Shown: piece after piece, positions 52,524-61,830 of the stretch | Position numbering within the stretch: position 1 is the stretch's first letter | How the letters are laid out: the number at the start of each line of letters is the position of its first letter | Assembly (NCBI GenBank): GCA_963817615.1 | Contig: CAWFPH010000007.1 | Location: forward strand, 1 to 64,000 | DNA length: 64,000 nucleotides | Reading direction: 5' to 3' | From: FEN-1219 sp963817615 | GTDB taxonomy: Bacteria; Pseudomonadota; Gammaproteobacteria; Steroidobacterales; Rariloculaceae | Program-made: the position numbers and the translations under genes | Notes under the pieces: model-generated | What the model was told of the DNA's origin: nothing | The model's database searches: none | Seen by the model: only the letters and a program-made list of their open reading frames with translations

Positions 52524-52551
52524 CATACGAGCGAGCCGTGATTTCATTACA
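52524..52551 (-). promoter_or_regulatory. ECF-type promoter of the solenoid anti-sigma operon
   Basis: On the minus strand, TGTAA (52551-52547) and CGTATG (52529-52524) lie 17 bases apart, with an ATG 31 bases beyond the -10 box. The -35 box and spacing match the bufferin-locus sites, although the -10 differs. The assignment is by eye. Confidence 0.5.
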
Positions 52552-52575
52552 GTAGATTCCGGTAACGGAGCGGCA

Positions 52576-53001
52576 ATGCGAGAACCGAAAGAGCTCGTGG
52601 ACGCGAGGCGCTGCCTCGCTCAGGCCGAAGCGGGCTTGCGCACGGCCGACGGGCTCGCGCGGCTCGCGGAGGGTCTCGCGTTGCTCGAGGACGTGCTCGC
52701 CGCGGGCTCGCCGGCCGAAGCCGCGACCGCGGCGAACCTGGCTTCCACCTACGCGGGGCGGCTGTACGGGAGGATCGACGCGCTCGTGCGCACGGATCAG
52801 CAGCTGCCCGAGCCCGAGCTCGAGCATTTCTTCAAGGTCGTGCTCGCGTTCGATTCCGTGAGCGCGGCGTTGCCCGCGAGCGCGGCCGATTTGAAGGTCG
52901 CGGTCGTCAAGCGGCTGATCGATCGCTATTACGAGGGACATCCACCCGAGAACAAGGCACGAATTCTACGGGAGCTCGCGCAACTCGCAGGGAGGGACTG
53001 A
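52576..53001 (+). CDS. small helical protein coupled to DinB, unassigned
   Basis: This 141-residue protein is mainly helical and polar, with no signal, membrane segment or Cys. GGAG lies five bases before the ATG at 52576. Its stop overlaps the start of the DinB gene (TGATG), so the two are co-translated. No family was recognised. It might assist or regulate the DinB protein. Confidence 0.7.
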   Translation: MREPKELVDARRCLAQAEAGLRTADGLARLAEGLALLEDVLAAGSPAEAATAANLASTYAGRLYGRIDALVRTDQQLPEPELEHFFKVVLAFDSVSAALPASAADLKVAVVKRLIDRYYEGHPPENKARILRELAQLAGRD

Positions 53002-53507
53002 TGCTGGCCAGACAAGCGCAGACGCTCGCAGCCTACAACCGCTGGATGAACGACAAGCTCTACGCCGTGTGCGCGGAGCTCACCGACGAGGACCGCAAGC
53101 GCGATTGCCACGCGTTCTTCGGCTCGATCCATCGCACGCTCAATCACATCTTGCTCGCCGACCGCGTCTGGTTCGGCCGCTTCATCGGCAAGCCGTTCAA
53201 AGCTCGCGCGCTGGACGAGGAGCTCTATTCGAGCTTTGCCGATCTGCGCGCCGAGCGTGCGGCCACCGATCAGGACATCGAGGGCTGGACGCACAGCCTC
53301 ACCGACGCTGAGCTCGAGGGGAGGCTGCGCTTCACGAGCATCCTCGGGAGCCGTCCGCTCGAGTATGAGTTTTGGGTTTGCGTCACGCACTTCTTCAATC
53401 ATCAAACGCACCACCGCGGGCAGATCACGACGTTGCTCTCGCAGTCGGGCAAGGACTATGGCGTGACGGATTTCATCGCGCTGCCCGAGCTCGCGCCGCG
53501 CGGGTGA
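53001..53507 (+). CDS. DinB-family protein
   Basis: This 168-residue four-helix protein belongs to the DinB/YfiT superfamily. The three metal-binding His are probably H49 (TLNHILLADRVWF) and the two in FNHQTHHRGQIT near residues 133 and 137. Members include thiol-dependent transferases and hydrolases; many have no known role. The gene is coupled to the preceding unassigned gene. Confidence 0.9.
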   Translation: MLARQAQTLAAYNRWMNDKLYAVCAELTDEDRKRDCHAFFGSIHRTLNHILLADRVWFGRFIGKPFKARALDEELYSSFADLRAERAATDQDIEGWTHSLTDAELEGRLRFTSILGSRPLEYEFWVCVTHFFNHQTHHRGQITTLLSQSGKDYGVTDFIALPELAPRG

Positions 53508-53514
53508 GACCGGC

Positions 53515-53655
53515 TCAGCGGGCATCAGAAGAGCGGCGTCGCCCCGGCGTGCGATCGATCGCGTTCAAGGTCTGGGCGCGGGCGGTCGGATCGGTGGCAT
53601 CCGCGGCAGCGCCTGCCGCTGCGCCGATCAGCACTGCGAGCACGATCTTCGTCAT
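53515..53655 (-). CDS. possible small exported peptide
   Basis: This is a 46-residue candidate: a start Met, then a clear signal-like helix (IVLAVLIGAAAGAAADA), then a short polar tail rich in Arg/Ser. GGAG lies six bases before the ATG at 53655. Length and composition fit either a small secreted peptide or chance in this GC-rich genome. It is convergent with DinB. Confidence 0.4.
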   Translation of the reverse strand: MTKIVLAVLIGAAAGAAADATDPTARAQTLNAIDRTPGRRRSSDAR

Positions 53656-53866
53656 CGCGAGCTCCGAGCCTTCGTGCCGATATAGCAGAAAGTCTTGGGT
53701 ATGGAAAACTGTGCCGGATCGGGAGCGCTCGGCGAAGCCGGCTCGGCAGCCGGCATCCGTTTGCTGAGAGAGGCGGCAATGCCGCGCCGCAGCGTCTTGC
53801 CAGGGCCTCGCTAAACTGCAACATTGCCGATTGGTCAGCGGGCCACTTCCGCGCGCAGAGTACGAC

Positions 53867-54688
53867 ATGCAGCAGCTTCAGTCCGGACCGCAGGTCATCG
53901 GCAGCGTCTTGGACGACGGCTTCAGGCTGTTTCGCCTTTCCTTCAAGTCCACGTTTCCGATCGCCGCGATCGGCTCGCTGGTCCCGGGCCTGCTGGCCGG
54001 CTACTACGCGATTCGCGGCTTCGTGCTGTCGCCCACCGAGATCGGCGTCGGCGGCTTGCTGGTCTGGGTGTTGCTCTGTCCGTTCAATGCGGCGGTCGTC
54101 AGCCGCACGAGCTCGTTGGCGAACCACGAAGACTTGCCGCTTCTCGCGTCGTGCCGAACCGGTCTGATCGTGACTCCGGCCTTCTTTGCTGCCAGCCTGC
54201 TCGGGATGGCGACGATGATGGCGTCGTTGCTGCCGCTCGCGCCGGTCATCGCGTTCGTGCCGGCACTCGGGGTGGTCGCGGTCGTGCTGGGCGTCCTGCT
54301 GCTCGCGCTGCCGATCGCCGTGTCCGTGCTGTTCTTCTTCGCGCCCTATGCCGTGGCGATCGAGAGAATCGGGCCGCTCGAGGCGTTCGGCCGAAGCTTC
54401 ACGCTGGTGCGTAAGCACTGGCTGCGAGCGGCCATGTTGCTCACGGTCGCAGTGACCGATGCGAGCGTGCTGTACATCGGAGCGAGCTTCGCGTTCGCCG
54501 TGCTGCTCGCCGTCGGCTTCAATCGGATCGACGCAGCGGCCGCCTTGTTCTTGAACGTGCTGCTGACGGCACTCGTGGGTGGCGTGGTGACACCGTTCAT
54601 GACCGCGCTCGTCGTCGCGAGCTACCGCGACCTCGAGTTGCGGCGCGAAGGCGATGATCTCGCGGGTCGTATCGCTGCGATCGCGTGA
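53867..54688 (+). CDS. multi-pass membrane protein of the MoxR/DUF58 operon
   Basis: This 273-residue membrane protein has about six to seven helices (for example GVVAVVLGVLLLALPIAVSV). A conserved-looking cytoplasmic segment reads IGPLEAFGRSFTLVRKHWLR. Its stop overlaps the GTG start of the DUF4129 gene, so it begins a five-gene operon of envelope function. The family was not recognised for certain; the GPLEAFGRSF block resembles a DUF975/BPSS-type membrane family. Confidence 0.8.
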   Translation: MQQLQSGPQVIGSVLDDGFRLFRLSFKSTFPIAAIGSLVPGLLAGYYAIRGFVLSPTEIGVGGLLVWVLLCPFNAAVVSRTSSLANHEDLPLLASCRTGLIVTPAFFAASLLGMATMMASLLPLAPVIAFVPALGVVAVVLGVLLLALPIAVSVLFFFAPYAVAIERIGPLEAFGRSFTLVRKHWLRAAMLLTVAVTDASVLYIGASFAFAVLLAVGFNRIDAAAALFLNVLLTALVGGVVTPFMTALVVASYRDLELRREGDDLAGRIAAIA

Positions 54689-55647
54689 AGCGGGCGTTGC
54701 GAGAGGCGCTGAGTGCCGCCGCGCTCTATGGGGCGTGTGCAGGCGCTTGCGTCGCACAGCCGCTGCCGAGCGGCATGGAAGGCTGCCGCGCGGCGATTCG
54801 CAGCTACGTTCCGGACGACGAGCATCGACAGCGGCACGTCGAGCTCGGCGACGTGTGTCCGGATTTCGCGACGGCGCTCGCGCAGAGCCCGTGGAACGAC
54901 ACGCTCACCGTGGCTCCGTCGCAGCTTTGGCCGGAGCAGCTCGCACAGCTCGGCCGCGTCGCCGCCCGCTACGCAGCACCGGCTTCGGCGCGCGTGGGGC
55001 TCGACTCGCTCGACGCCGCGCTGCGCGAGGTCCAAGCGCAGGTCCCGCCGCCGCAGCTGTCGCTGTGGCAGCGGCTGCGCAATTGGCTCGACGCACGACT
55101 CGGCGGACGCAAAGACGATACGGGTACGCCGGGCTGGCTCACCAAGTGGCTCGAGGGACTGTCGTTCTCCGAGCGCTGGGTCTCGTTGCTGGTGCTCGCG
55201 CTCGGCGTGACCGTCGTCGCGGCCACCGTTGCGATCGTCGCGAACGAGCTGCGCGTCGCGGGCGTGCTCGGCCGCGGCGCGATCCGCGCGCGCGCCGCCC
55301 ACGGGCCGGCGGAGCCGGTACGCCCGCTTCGTGAGGTCCGCACGCTCGCACAGCTGCGAGCCGCGCCGGTTGCGCGCCAGCCGGCGTTGCTGCTCGCGCT
55401 GGTGCTCCGCGAGTTGCGGCGGCGGCGCGCGATCGCCGTGCGCGACAGCGCGACGCATCGCGAGCTCAAGAGCGCAGCAGCGGCGTTGAGCGAAACGGAG
55501 CGCGGCGCGTTCGGCGACGTCGCGGTTGCGGCCGAGCGCAGCACGTTCGGCGGTTGGCAGCCGCAGGCGGACGAGGCTGCGGCGCTGGTTGCCGAAGGCG
55601 AGGCGCTCCTCACGTCGCTCGCGGCCGAGCGCGAGACGCCGCGATGA
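54685..55647 (+). CDS. DUF4129-like membrane protein
   Basis: This 320-residue protein has a signal-like start, a periplasmic segment with two Cys, a transmembrane helix near residues 168-190 and a C-terminal DUF4129 domain (about 220-320) with RELKSAAAALSETERGAFG. GTG at 54685 overlaps the preceding stop, and the stop overlaps the DUF4350 start. DUF4129 proteins usually accompany MoxR and DUF58; the domain may bind an envelope ligand or enzyme. Confidence 0.8.
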   Translation: MKRALREALSAAALYGACAGACVAQPLPSGMEGCRAAIRSYVPDDEHRQRHVELGDVCPDFATALAQSPWNDTLTVAPSQLWPEQLAQLGRVAARYAAPASARVGLDSLDAALREVQAQVPPPQLSLWQRLRNWLDARLGGRKDDTGTPGWLTKWLEGLSFSERWVSLLVLALGVTVVAATVAIVANELRVAGVLGRGAIRARAAHGPAEPVRPLREVRTLAQLRAAPVARQPALLLALVLRELRRRRAIAVRDSATHRELKSAAAALSETERGAFGDVAVAAERSTFGGWQPQADEAAALVAEGEALLTSLAAERETPR

Positions 55648-56882
55648 GGGACAGGCTCGTCACGTTGCTCGGCGGCGCGGCCGCGCTCGCGGTCGTTTAC
55701 ACCTTGTTCGCGCGCGGACCCTCGACCCCGCCGGTATCGCGCCCGCAAAGCACCGAGGCCAAGCAGAACGGCTATCTCGCGCTGCGCACCTGGCTCGAGC
55801 ATGAGGGCGTGCACGTCGTCAGCTTGCAGCAGCGGTTCGATCGCCTTGCCGCGGCGGATTTCGACGCGCCGCCGATCGGCAACGTGCTGATCTCGACGCT
55901 GCCGCACCTCACGCGTCCGCGCAGTGACGAGCTGGCGGCTCTGTACAAGTGGATCGACGCCGGCAACACGTTGCTCGTGCTGGCCGCGCTCGACGACACG
56001 CCCGAATGGGCCACGGGCACCGACGTGTCGTTTCGTGCCGATCTGCGCGCGCTGACCGCGATGGATTTCACGGCCGCACGCGACGAGCGCGGTGGCTTCG
56101 GTGCGCCGATACGGCCCGGCTCCACGCTCGATCTCGAGCGCGCGAGCCAGCATCCGCTGATGGCAGGCGTCGAGTCGCTCGAGGGTTTCTCCGATGACTC
56201 GAGCTCGCTCTGGCGGCCCGTGCCGACGCAATACACGCTGCTGCTCAAGCTCGCGCGCGAACGCTCGAGCGGGCTCGACGCGCTGTGGCAACGGCCGTGG
56301 GGGAGCGGACAGGTCATCGTCGCCGCGAGCGCGACGCTGCTCGAAAATCGCAACGTCGGCCGCGGCGACACGCGCCGTTTCGTCGCGAACCTGCTCGCGT
56401 ACCACTTGGGAAGCGGCGGCGCGGTGATCTTCGACGACATGCACCAAGGGCTCACCACTCTGTACGATGTCGCCGCCTTGCTCGCCGATCCGCGGTTGCG
56501 CGCGACGCTGGCGTTCTTGGTCGCGGCGTGGGCGATCTATCTGCTCGGTTCGAGCAATCGGCTCGCGCCGCCCGTCGCCGCGCGCGCGGCGCCCCGGCAA
56601 GGCGAGTTCCTCGCGGCGGCCGGCGGCTTCATGGCGCGTCGGCTCGGGCCGATCGAGGCCGGCTTGCTGCTGCTCGAGCAATGGTTCGACGAGGTGCGCG
56701 CGCATCACGGTGCGGCGCGCGGGACGGGGCCGCCGTGGGCCGAGCTCGAGGCCATGCCCGCGCTCGCGCCGGGAGTGCTCGCAGAGCTGCGCGACAGCCA
56801 CGCCGCGCTCGCGGCCGGGCGCGCGGTCGATCTGGTACGGCTGCACAACATCGTGAAAAAGGCGAGAGAGGCAATCGGATGA
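55644..56882 (+). CDS. DUF4350 membrane protein
   Basis: This 412-residue protein has an N-terminal helix (about 6-24), a DUF4350/GATase-like domain (about 40-270, with LLVLAALDDTPEWA and AYHLGSGGAVIFDDMHQG), a second helix (about 289-307), and a C-terminal helical region. It matches the layout of DUF4350 proteins next to MoxR ATPases. Overlaps with both neighbours are four bases. It probably senses or assembles a complex with the ATPase. Confidence 0.85.
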   Translation: MRDRLVTLLGGAAALAVVYTLFARGPSTPPVSRPQSTEAKQNGYLALRTWLEHEGVHVVSLQQRFDRLAAADFDAPPIGNVLISTLPHLTRPRSDELAALYKWIDAGNTLLVLAALDDTPEWATGTDVSFRADLRALTAMDFTAARDERGGFGAPIRPGSTLDLERASQHPLMAGVESLEGFSDDSSSLWRPVPTQYTLLLKLARERSSGLDALWQRPWGSGQVIVAASATLLENRNVGRGDTRRFVANLLAYHLGSGGAVIFDDMHQGLTTLYDVAALLADPRLRATLAFLVAAWAIYLLGSSNRLAPPVAARAAPRQGEFLAAAGGFMARRLGPIEAGLLLLEQWFDEVRAHHGAARGTGPPWAELEAMPALAPGVLAELRDSHAALAAGRAVDLVRLHNIVKKAREAIG

Positions 56883-57835
56883 CGCTCCAAGCACGTGAGC
56901 TCGAGAGTTTCTTGAAGCGCGAGATCGGGGCGGTCGTGTACGGCCTCGACGAGGTCGTGCACGCGCTCGCGATCGCGCTGCTCGGACGCGGGCACGTGCT
57001 GCTCGAAGGGCCGCCCGGTCTCGGCAAGACGCTGCTCTCCAACACTTTTGCGCGTGCGCTCGGCGGCACCTTCAAGCGCGTCCAAGGCACGGCCGATCTC
57101 ATGCCGACGGACTTGACGGGCGTGCACGTGTTCGACGCGCAACGCAGCACGTTCGTGTTCCGCCAAGGGCCGCTCTTCGCCGACGTCGTGCTCGTCGACG
57201 AGGTGAACCGTGCCGGGCCGAAGACGCAATCCGCGCTGCTCGAGGCGATGGAGGAGCGCTTCGTGACCGTCGACGGCGAGCGCTTCCCGCTGCCGGAGGG
57301 TTTCCTCATCGTTGCGACTCAGAACCCGCGCGAGTTCGAGGGCACGTATCCGTTGCCCGAGTCGCAGCTCGACCGTTTCATGATCAGCGTGCAGATGGGG
57401 TATCCGAGCCGCGAGCACGAGGCGCGGATCCTCGTGGACTACGGTCTGCCCGATCGAGCCGCCGCGCATGCGGCGACGGTCGCGGCCGTTGCGGCCGGCG
57501 CCGTCGACGCCGCACGCGCGGAGCTTGCCGCGGTGCACGTCTCCGACGCGCTCGTCGGTTACGTGCTCGACATCGTTGCGGCGACCCGGCAGAGCGCGGC
57601 GATCGGACTCGGTCTCTCGAGCCGAGCGGCGCTCGCGCTCGCGCGCTGCGCGCGCATCGAGGCCGCGCTGCGCGGCGGCGACTTCGCAGTCCCGGACGAC
57701 GTGAAGCGCGTCGCGTCGTGGGTGGTTCCGCATCGACTCGTGCTCGCGCCCGACGCGGTGCTCGAAGGCGTGTCCGCGCTCGCCGAGGTCGAGCGCATCC
57801 TCGCGGCGGTCCCCGTGCCGCGCGACGCGCCGTGA
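56879..57835 (+). CDS. MoxR-family AAA+ ATPase
   Basis: This 318-residue chaperone-type ATPase has the Walker A motif GPPGLGKT at 44-51 and Walker B VVLVDE at 103-108. The sensor segment IVATQNPREFEGTYPLPESQLDRFM is the MoxR signature. It acts with the DUF58 partner to mature or activate enzymes. The in-frame extension upstream overlaps DUF4350 and is not real. ATGA overlaps on both sides bind it into the operon. Confidence 0.95.
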   Translation: MTLQARELESFLKREIGAVVYGLDEVVHALAIALLGRGHVLLEGPPGLGKTLLSNTFARALGGTFKRVQGTADLMPTDLTGVHVFDAQRSTFVFRQGPLFADVVLVDEVNRAGPKTQSALLEAMEERFVTVDGERFPLPEGFLIVATQNPREFEGTYPLPESQLDRFMISVQMGYPSREHEARILVDYGLPDRAAAHAATVAAVAAGAVDAARAELAAVHVSDALVGYVLDIVAATRQSAAIGLGLSSRAALALARCARIEAALRGGDFAVPDDVKRVASWVVPHRLVLAPDAVLEGVSALAEVERILAAVPVPRDAP

Positions 57836-59133
57836 ACCTCACGCCCGCCGCGATCCTCCTGCTCGCCGCGGCCGCGCTGGTCGGTATCGTTGCGCAGTGG
57901 ACCGCGTCCGTGCCCGCCGCGGTCGTTTGGCGGCTCATCTTCGCGCTCGTTGCGCTTGGGCTCGCGTACGAGCTGGCCGTGACGCGCGGCCTAGCGGTCG
58001 CTGCGCGCTGGCTCGGTGTGCCGCGGCTCTACCTCGGGCGGCACGAGCGGCTCGCGCTCGAGCTCGTGAACTCGAGCGGCCGCGACGTCGCGGTCGAGCT
58101 CGCGCCCGTGTTTCCGCCCGGCGTGCGCGGTGACGCGGCCGCTCGCACCATCGCGCTCGTCGCGCGCAGCGCGCGGCGCTTGGACCTCGAGGTCCGCGCA
58201 ACGGCACTCGGCACTGAGCGCTGGCCCGCGCTTGCGGCGCGCGTGCGCGGGCCTCTCAAGCTCGCTTGGTGGTCGCGCGCGCTCGTGCTCGAGGACGCCG
58301 TGCGGGTCGTGCCGGACACGCTCAGGTCGCGCGCCGCCGCCGCGGTCGGCTCCGCCGAGGGCGGCGCCGCGCCGCTCGCAAGCGTCGGTGCCGGACGCGA
58401 GCTGCACCATTTGCGCGAATACCGCGCCGGCGATCCGCGGCATACGATCGACTGGAAGGCGAGCGCGCGGGCGACGGGTCTCGTCACGCGGGTCTTCACC
58501 GAGGATCAGCATCTCGAGGTGATGCTGCTGATCGATGCCGGTCGCACGAGCCGCACCGAGCTCGACGGCATGCCGCAGCTCGGTCACTACGCGAATCTCG
58601 CGGCCCGCTTCGCTGAGTACTGCGTGGCCGGCGACGATCAGGTCGGGCTCATGGTGTTCGCGGATAGGCCTCTCGCGACGCTCGCTCCGGCTCGCGGCAC
58701 GCCGGCCGTCGCGCGGATTCGTGCGGCGCTCGCGGCACTCGCGCCGCTGCCCGTCGAATCCGACGTGCTCGCCGCTGTGCGCAACGTGCGCAGGCTCGCG
58801 CGCCGGCGGAGCCTCGTCGTGATCATGACGGATCTCTACGAGCGCAGCGCGACGAGCCAGCTCGCGCAGAGCACGCGGCTGCTGGTGCCGAAGCACTTGC
58901 CGCTGATCGTCGGCATGCTGAGCGAGGAGACGATCGAGCTTGCGGAGCGGCCCGCGCGAGACTGGCTCGATCCGTACGACGCGCTCGCGGCCCGCGAATT
59001 TCGGCGTCACGTCGACTCGAACGTCGCACGGCTGGCAGAGCTCGGCGCGCACGCGCTCACCGCGCGGCCGCGCGAGCTCGATCGCAAAGTGCTCGACAGC
59101 TTCAGGATGCTGCGCGCGCAGCGGCGCGTCTAG
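57832..59133 (+). CDS. DUF58 (VWA-like) protein
   Basis: This 433-residue protein has two N-terminal membrane helices and a DUF58/VWA-like domain. Its signature VGAGRELHHLREYRAGDPRHTIDWKASAR is at about 184-212, followed by a MIDAS-like VMLLIDAGRTSR. The start is GTG, overlapping the MoxR stop. It is the usual adaptor for MoxR chaperones, with the pair thought to activate metal-containing or cell-wall enzymes. It ends the operon. Confidence 0.92.
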   Translation: MNLTPAAILLLAAAALVGIVAQWTASVPAAVVWRLIFALVALGLAYELAVTRGLAVAARWLGVPRLYLGRHERLALELVNSSGRDVAVELAPVFPPGVRGDAAARTIALVARSARRLDLEVRATALGTERWPALAARVRGPLKLAWWSRALVLEDAVRVVPDTLRSRAAAAVGSAEGGAAPLASVGAGRELHHLREYRAGDPRHTIDWKASARATGLVTRVFTEDQHLEVMLLIDAGRTSRTELDGMPQLGHYANLAARFAEYCVAGDDQVGLMVFADRPLATLAPARGTPAVARIRAALAALAPLPVESDVLAAVRNVRRLARRRSLVVIMTDLYERSATSQLAQSTRLLVPKHLPLIVGMLSEETIELAERPARDWLDPYDALAAREFRRHVDSNVARLAELGAHALTARPRELDRKVLDSFRMLRAQRRV

Positions 59134-59146
59134 CGTCCCGCTGCGC

Positions 59147-59785
59147 CTAGCTCGAGTGCTCCTTCTCGATCAGGTAGCTCGTGATGCGCAACATGTCGTC
59201 GCGCGTCGCGCCGCGCACGAGGTAGCGGCCGTTCACGACGATCGACGGCGTCTCGGCGATCCGGCACTTCTGCATGTGCTCGGTCGCGCGGCGCACCTTG
59301 AGGTCGACGCCGAAGCTGTCCATCGCGCTCAAGAACTGCGCCTCGTCGGCGCCGTTTTCCGCATAGAACGCCGCGATGCGCTTCTCGTCGGGTTTCTCGC
59401 CTTCCGCCGGCAGCGAGTGCTTCACGTGAATGGCGTTGTAAACCGCGCTGTGCGTCTTGTCCGCGAGGCCGAGCGCTTGCGCGGCGTAGTACGCTTTCGC
59501 GTAGGGCACGAAGTCGGGGCGGAACGATGCCGGAATGTGCACGAGCTCCGCGTAGGGCGGCAACTTCGCGGCCCAGGCCACCAGCAACGGCTCGAAGCCG
59601 TAGCACGCGGGGCAGACGTAGTTGAAGAACTCCTCGACCACGACCTTGCCGTCGGCGGGATCGAGCGGCTTGCCGTTCGGAATCTCGACGTAGTCCTTGC
59701 CGGCGACGGGCTCCGCGGTCTGGGCGTACACGGCAGGCGCGCTCGCAAACAGCAGCAACAGGGCGGGCAGAATCACTCGTTTCAT
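59147..59785 (-). CDS. DsbA-type thiol:disulfide interchange protein, CPAC active site
   Basis: This 212-residue exported oxidoreductase has active site C58-P-A-C61 (YVCPACYGFEP) and cis-Pro loop AETPSIVVNGRY. A signal peptide (LPALLLLFASAPAVYAQ) precedes it. GGAG is six bases before the ATG at 59785. The overall layout resembles DsbA of Xanthomonas-like bacteria. The CPAC motif may shift redox potential from CPHC. It is downstream of the beta-helix gene by 17 bases on the same strand. Confidence 0.93.
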   Translation of the reverse strand: MKRVILPALLLLFASAPAVYAQTAEPVAGKDYVEIPNGKPLDPADGKVVVEEFFNYVCPACYGFEPLLVAWAAKLPPYAELVHIPASFRPDFVPYAKAYYAAQALGLADKTHSAVYNAIHVKHSLPAEGEKPDEKRIAAFYAENGADEAQFLSAMDSFGVDLKVRRATEHMQKCRIAETPSIVVNGRYLVRGATRDDMLRITSYLIEKEHSS

Positions 59786-59802
59786 CGGTAGCTCCGGTTC
59801 GA

Positions 59803-61830
59803 TCAATGGTGGTCTTCGTCGGTTCGAGCTGGCGGTCGCGGACCGTAGTGCGGCAGCGGCGTGTCGAGCTCGAGCGCGCCCAAGTCCGGGGCGCCGCCCG
59901 TCGCGTCGTCCGTGATGTTCGGCAGCACCATGCCCTTGTCGACCGCGACGGAGCCCGGCTTCAAGCGAAAGTCGAAATCCCGCGGGTCGTAGAGACGCTG
60001 CGGGTCGGACTTGTCCGGCATCGCGGCCTTGCGGAACACATCGTAATCGACCTCGATACCGTGCCGCTCGTTCCCGGTCGCGTCGCGAAATGCAGCGAGC
60101 GACTCGAATCGGCGCAGCGTGAGATCGTGGGCGTAATCGGTCTTCTTGCCCGGCTCCGGCGAGCTCCATTCGAAGGCGTCGGCCGCTTCGGGGTTCGGCC
60201 GAAAGCCGTTGTAGTCCGAGGTCGAGTAATTCGTGTAGGTGCGCAAATTGAACACCGGGCCGCCCCAGCCGTCGCCCAAGAATAGATTATTGCGAAAGTG
60301 AACGTTCGAGACGGGCCCGAGCAACGTGCCCTGGCCGAAGAAAGTGTTCTGGTACACGAGGATGCCGGACCCTCCGTCGAACAGCTTCAGTGGTCCGCCC
60401 GACGTCGTGTTGTAGACGACGTTGCGGAAGAAATACGACGGTCCGCCGAACGTCGGCTGCGCGCTCAAGCCCCCGGCTGCCGAGTTGAAGCAGCGGTTCT
60501 CGAACACACGGATGTTGTGTGCGCCGCCGTCCGCCTCGATGCAGTTGTCGTCGATATTCGTGAAGTCGTTGTCGTTGAAGTCGATCGACACCGGGACCCG
60601 GTCCGGATCGTCGCTCGGCGTTCCGTAGGTCGCGATGTCGATCCCATCGTGCCAGTTCGCGACGAAGTTGTGCTCGACGACGTGGCCCTGCCCGTACACC
60701 TTCACGGCATACTCGGAGGTGATGAGCTGCGGGAAGCCCGGGAAGCGGCTCCAGACATTCGCCGGGTACCAGCCGAGCAGCTTGCTCGGATCGTGCCGTC
60801 CGATGAAGGTGTTGTCCGCGATGTAGAAATCCTTCGACCCGGACCAATCGTCCTGCACGCCGCGCCCCACGTTCTCGATGCGCGAGTGAATCAGGGTGAA
60901 GCCGCTCGCACCGACGATGTTCTTGATGCCCAGCAGGAACGCGACGTCCGTGTTGCGCACCGTGATGCCGTCGAACGTGACGTAGCTCGCGCCCATCAGG
61001 TTGAACAGGTTGTGATTGCCGTCGCCGTCGAACACGACCTCGCCGTCGCCGGCCGCCTTGATCACGATCGGCCGCTCCGCGGTGCCGCTCTGCGTGAGGT
61101 AGTAGGTGCCGTCGAACTCCGTCCCGTAGTTCGCGATCTTCGGGTCGAAGCCGCCGTAGTTCAGGCGATGGTCCTTGTAGACGCCGGCGTGGACCAAGAT
61201 CACGTCACCCGGGCGCACGCGCGGCGGAAACGCGTTCGCATGGTCCGACTGGTCGACGCCGGTGTAATACGCCGACAGCAGACTGTTGAACGCGGGCTGC
61301 TTCTTCTCACCTTCGAAGCCGAGGGGATACACGTGGTAGACCTTGCCGCCTTCGGCCGCGCGGGGCACGTCACGCGTGCGAACGGTCACGATGCGCTCGG
61401 CCGCGCCGCTCACGCCGTCCGCGTCGGTGAGGACGAAGCGGCACTCGTATTCGGTGCCGGGCGCAAGGTTCAGGATACTGCCCGCGAACATGTTGGCGGC
61501 CGTGTAATCGTAGAACGTGCCGGTGCCGTCGCGCGGTCGCCCGCCGGTGACCGGCTCGTTCTGCAGGCGGAACAGCGGCAGCCCCCGGCGCCAGCCTTCG
61601 TCGCCGCGCTTGCGGTAGCTGACCTCGACCGTCGCGGTGCGGTTCTCGTCGCCTGCGATCCGCCATTCGAAGCCGAGCGACATCAACGTCGGCCGCTCGA
61701 CGATGAAGTCGCCGGCCGTGACGCCGGACTGGGCGCGCGAGGCGGCGGGCCACAAGGCGGCGCCGAGCGTAACCAATGCGCCCGAGGCCGCGCAGCCGGC
61801 CGGTCCGAGCGATCTCAAGAGTCCGCGCAT
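59803..61830 (-). CDS. secreted right-handed beta-helix protein
   Basis: This 675-residue exported protein has a signal peptide ending in PAASRAQ. An N-terminal fibronectin-like segment (residues about 40-150, APGTEYECRFVL) leads to a parallel beta-helix (about 185-530). The helix has repeated short turns such as GASYVTFDGITVRNTDVAF and GGAHNIRVFENRCFN. The C-terminal part ends with GAPDLGALELD, a common end for pectate-lyase-like and polysaccharide-modifying beta-helix proteins. No conserved catalytic residues could be assigned. It may degrade or bind a polysaccharide. Confidence 0.82.
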   Translation of the reverse strand: MRGLLRSLGPAGCAASGALVTLGAALWPAASRAQSGVTAGDFIVERPTLMSLGFEWRIAGDENRTATVEVSYRKRGDEGWRRGLPLFRLQNEPVTGGRPRDGTGTFYDYTAANMFAGSILNLAPGTEYECRFVLTDADGVSGAAERIVTVRTRDVPRAAEGGKVYHVYPLGFEGEKKQPAFNSLLSAYYTGVDQSDHANAFPPRVRPGDVILVHAGVYKDHRLNYGGFDPKIANYGTEFDGTYYLTQSGTAERPIVIKAAGDGEVVFDGDGNHNLFNLMGASYVTFDGITVRNTDVAFLLGIKNIVGASGFTLIHSRIENVGRGVQDDWSGSKDFYIADNTFIGRHDPSKLLGWYPANVWSRFPGFPQLITSEYAVKVYGQGHVVEHNFVANWHDGIDIATYGTPSDDPDRVPVSIDFNDNDFTNIDDNCIEADGGAHNIRVFENRCFNSAAGGLSAQPTFGGPSYFFRNVVYNTTSGGPLKLFDGGSGILVYQNTFFGQGTLLGPVSNVHFRNNLFLGDGWGGPVFNLRTYTNYSTSDYNGFRPNPEAADAFEWSSPEPGKKTDYAHDLTLRRFESLAAFRDATGNERHGIEVDYDVFRKAAMPDKSDPQRLYDPRDFDFRLKPGSVAVDKGMVLPNITDDATGGAPDLGALELDTPLPHYGPRPPARTDEDHH

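Noticed and set aside
56285..56878. An in-frame N-terminal extension of the MoxR ATPase.
   Set aside because: It overlaps DUF4350 and has no similarity to MoxR proteins, which begin near the ATG at 56879.
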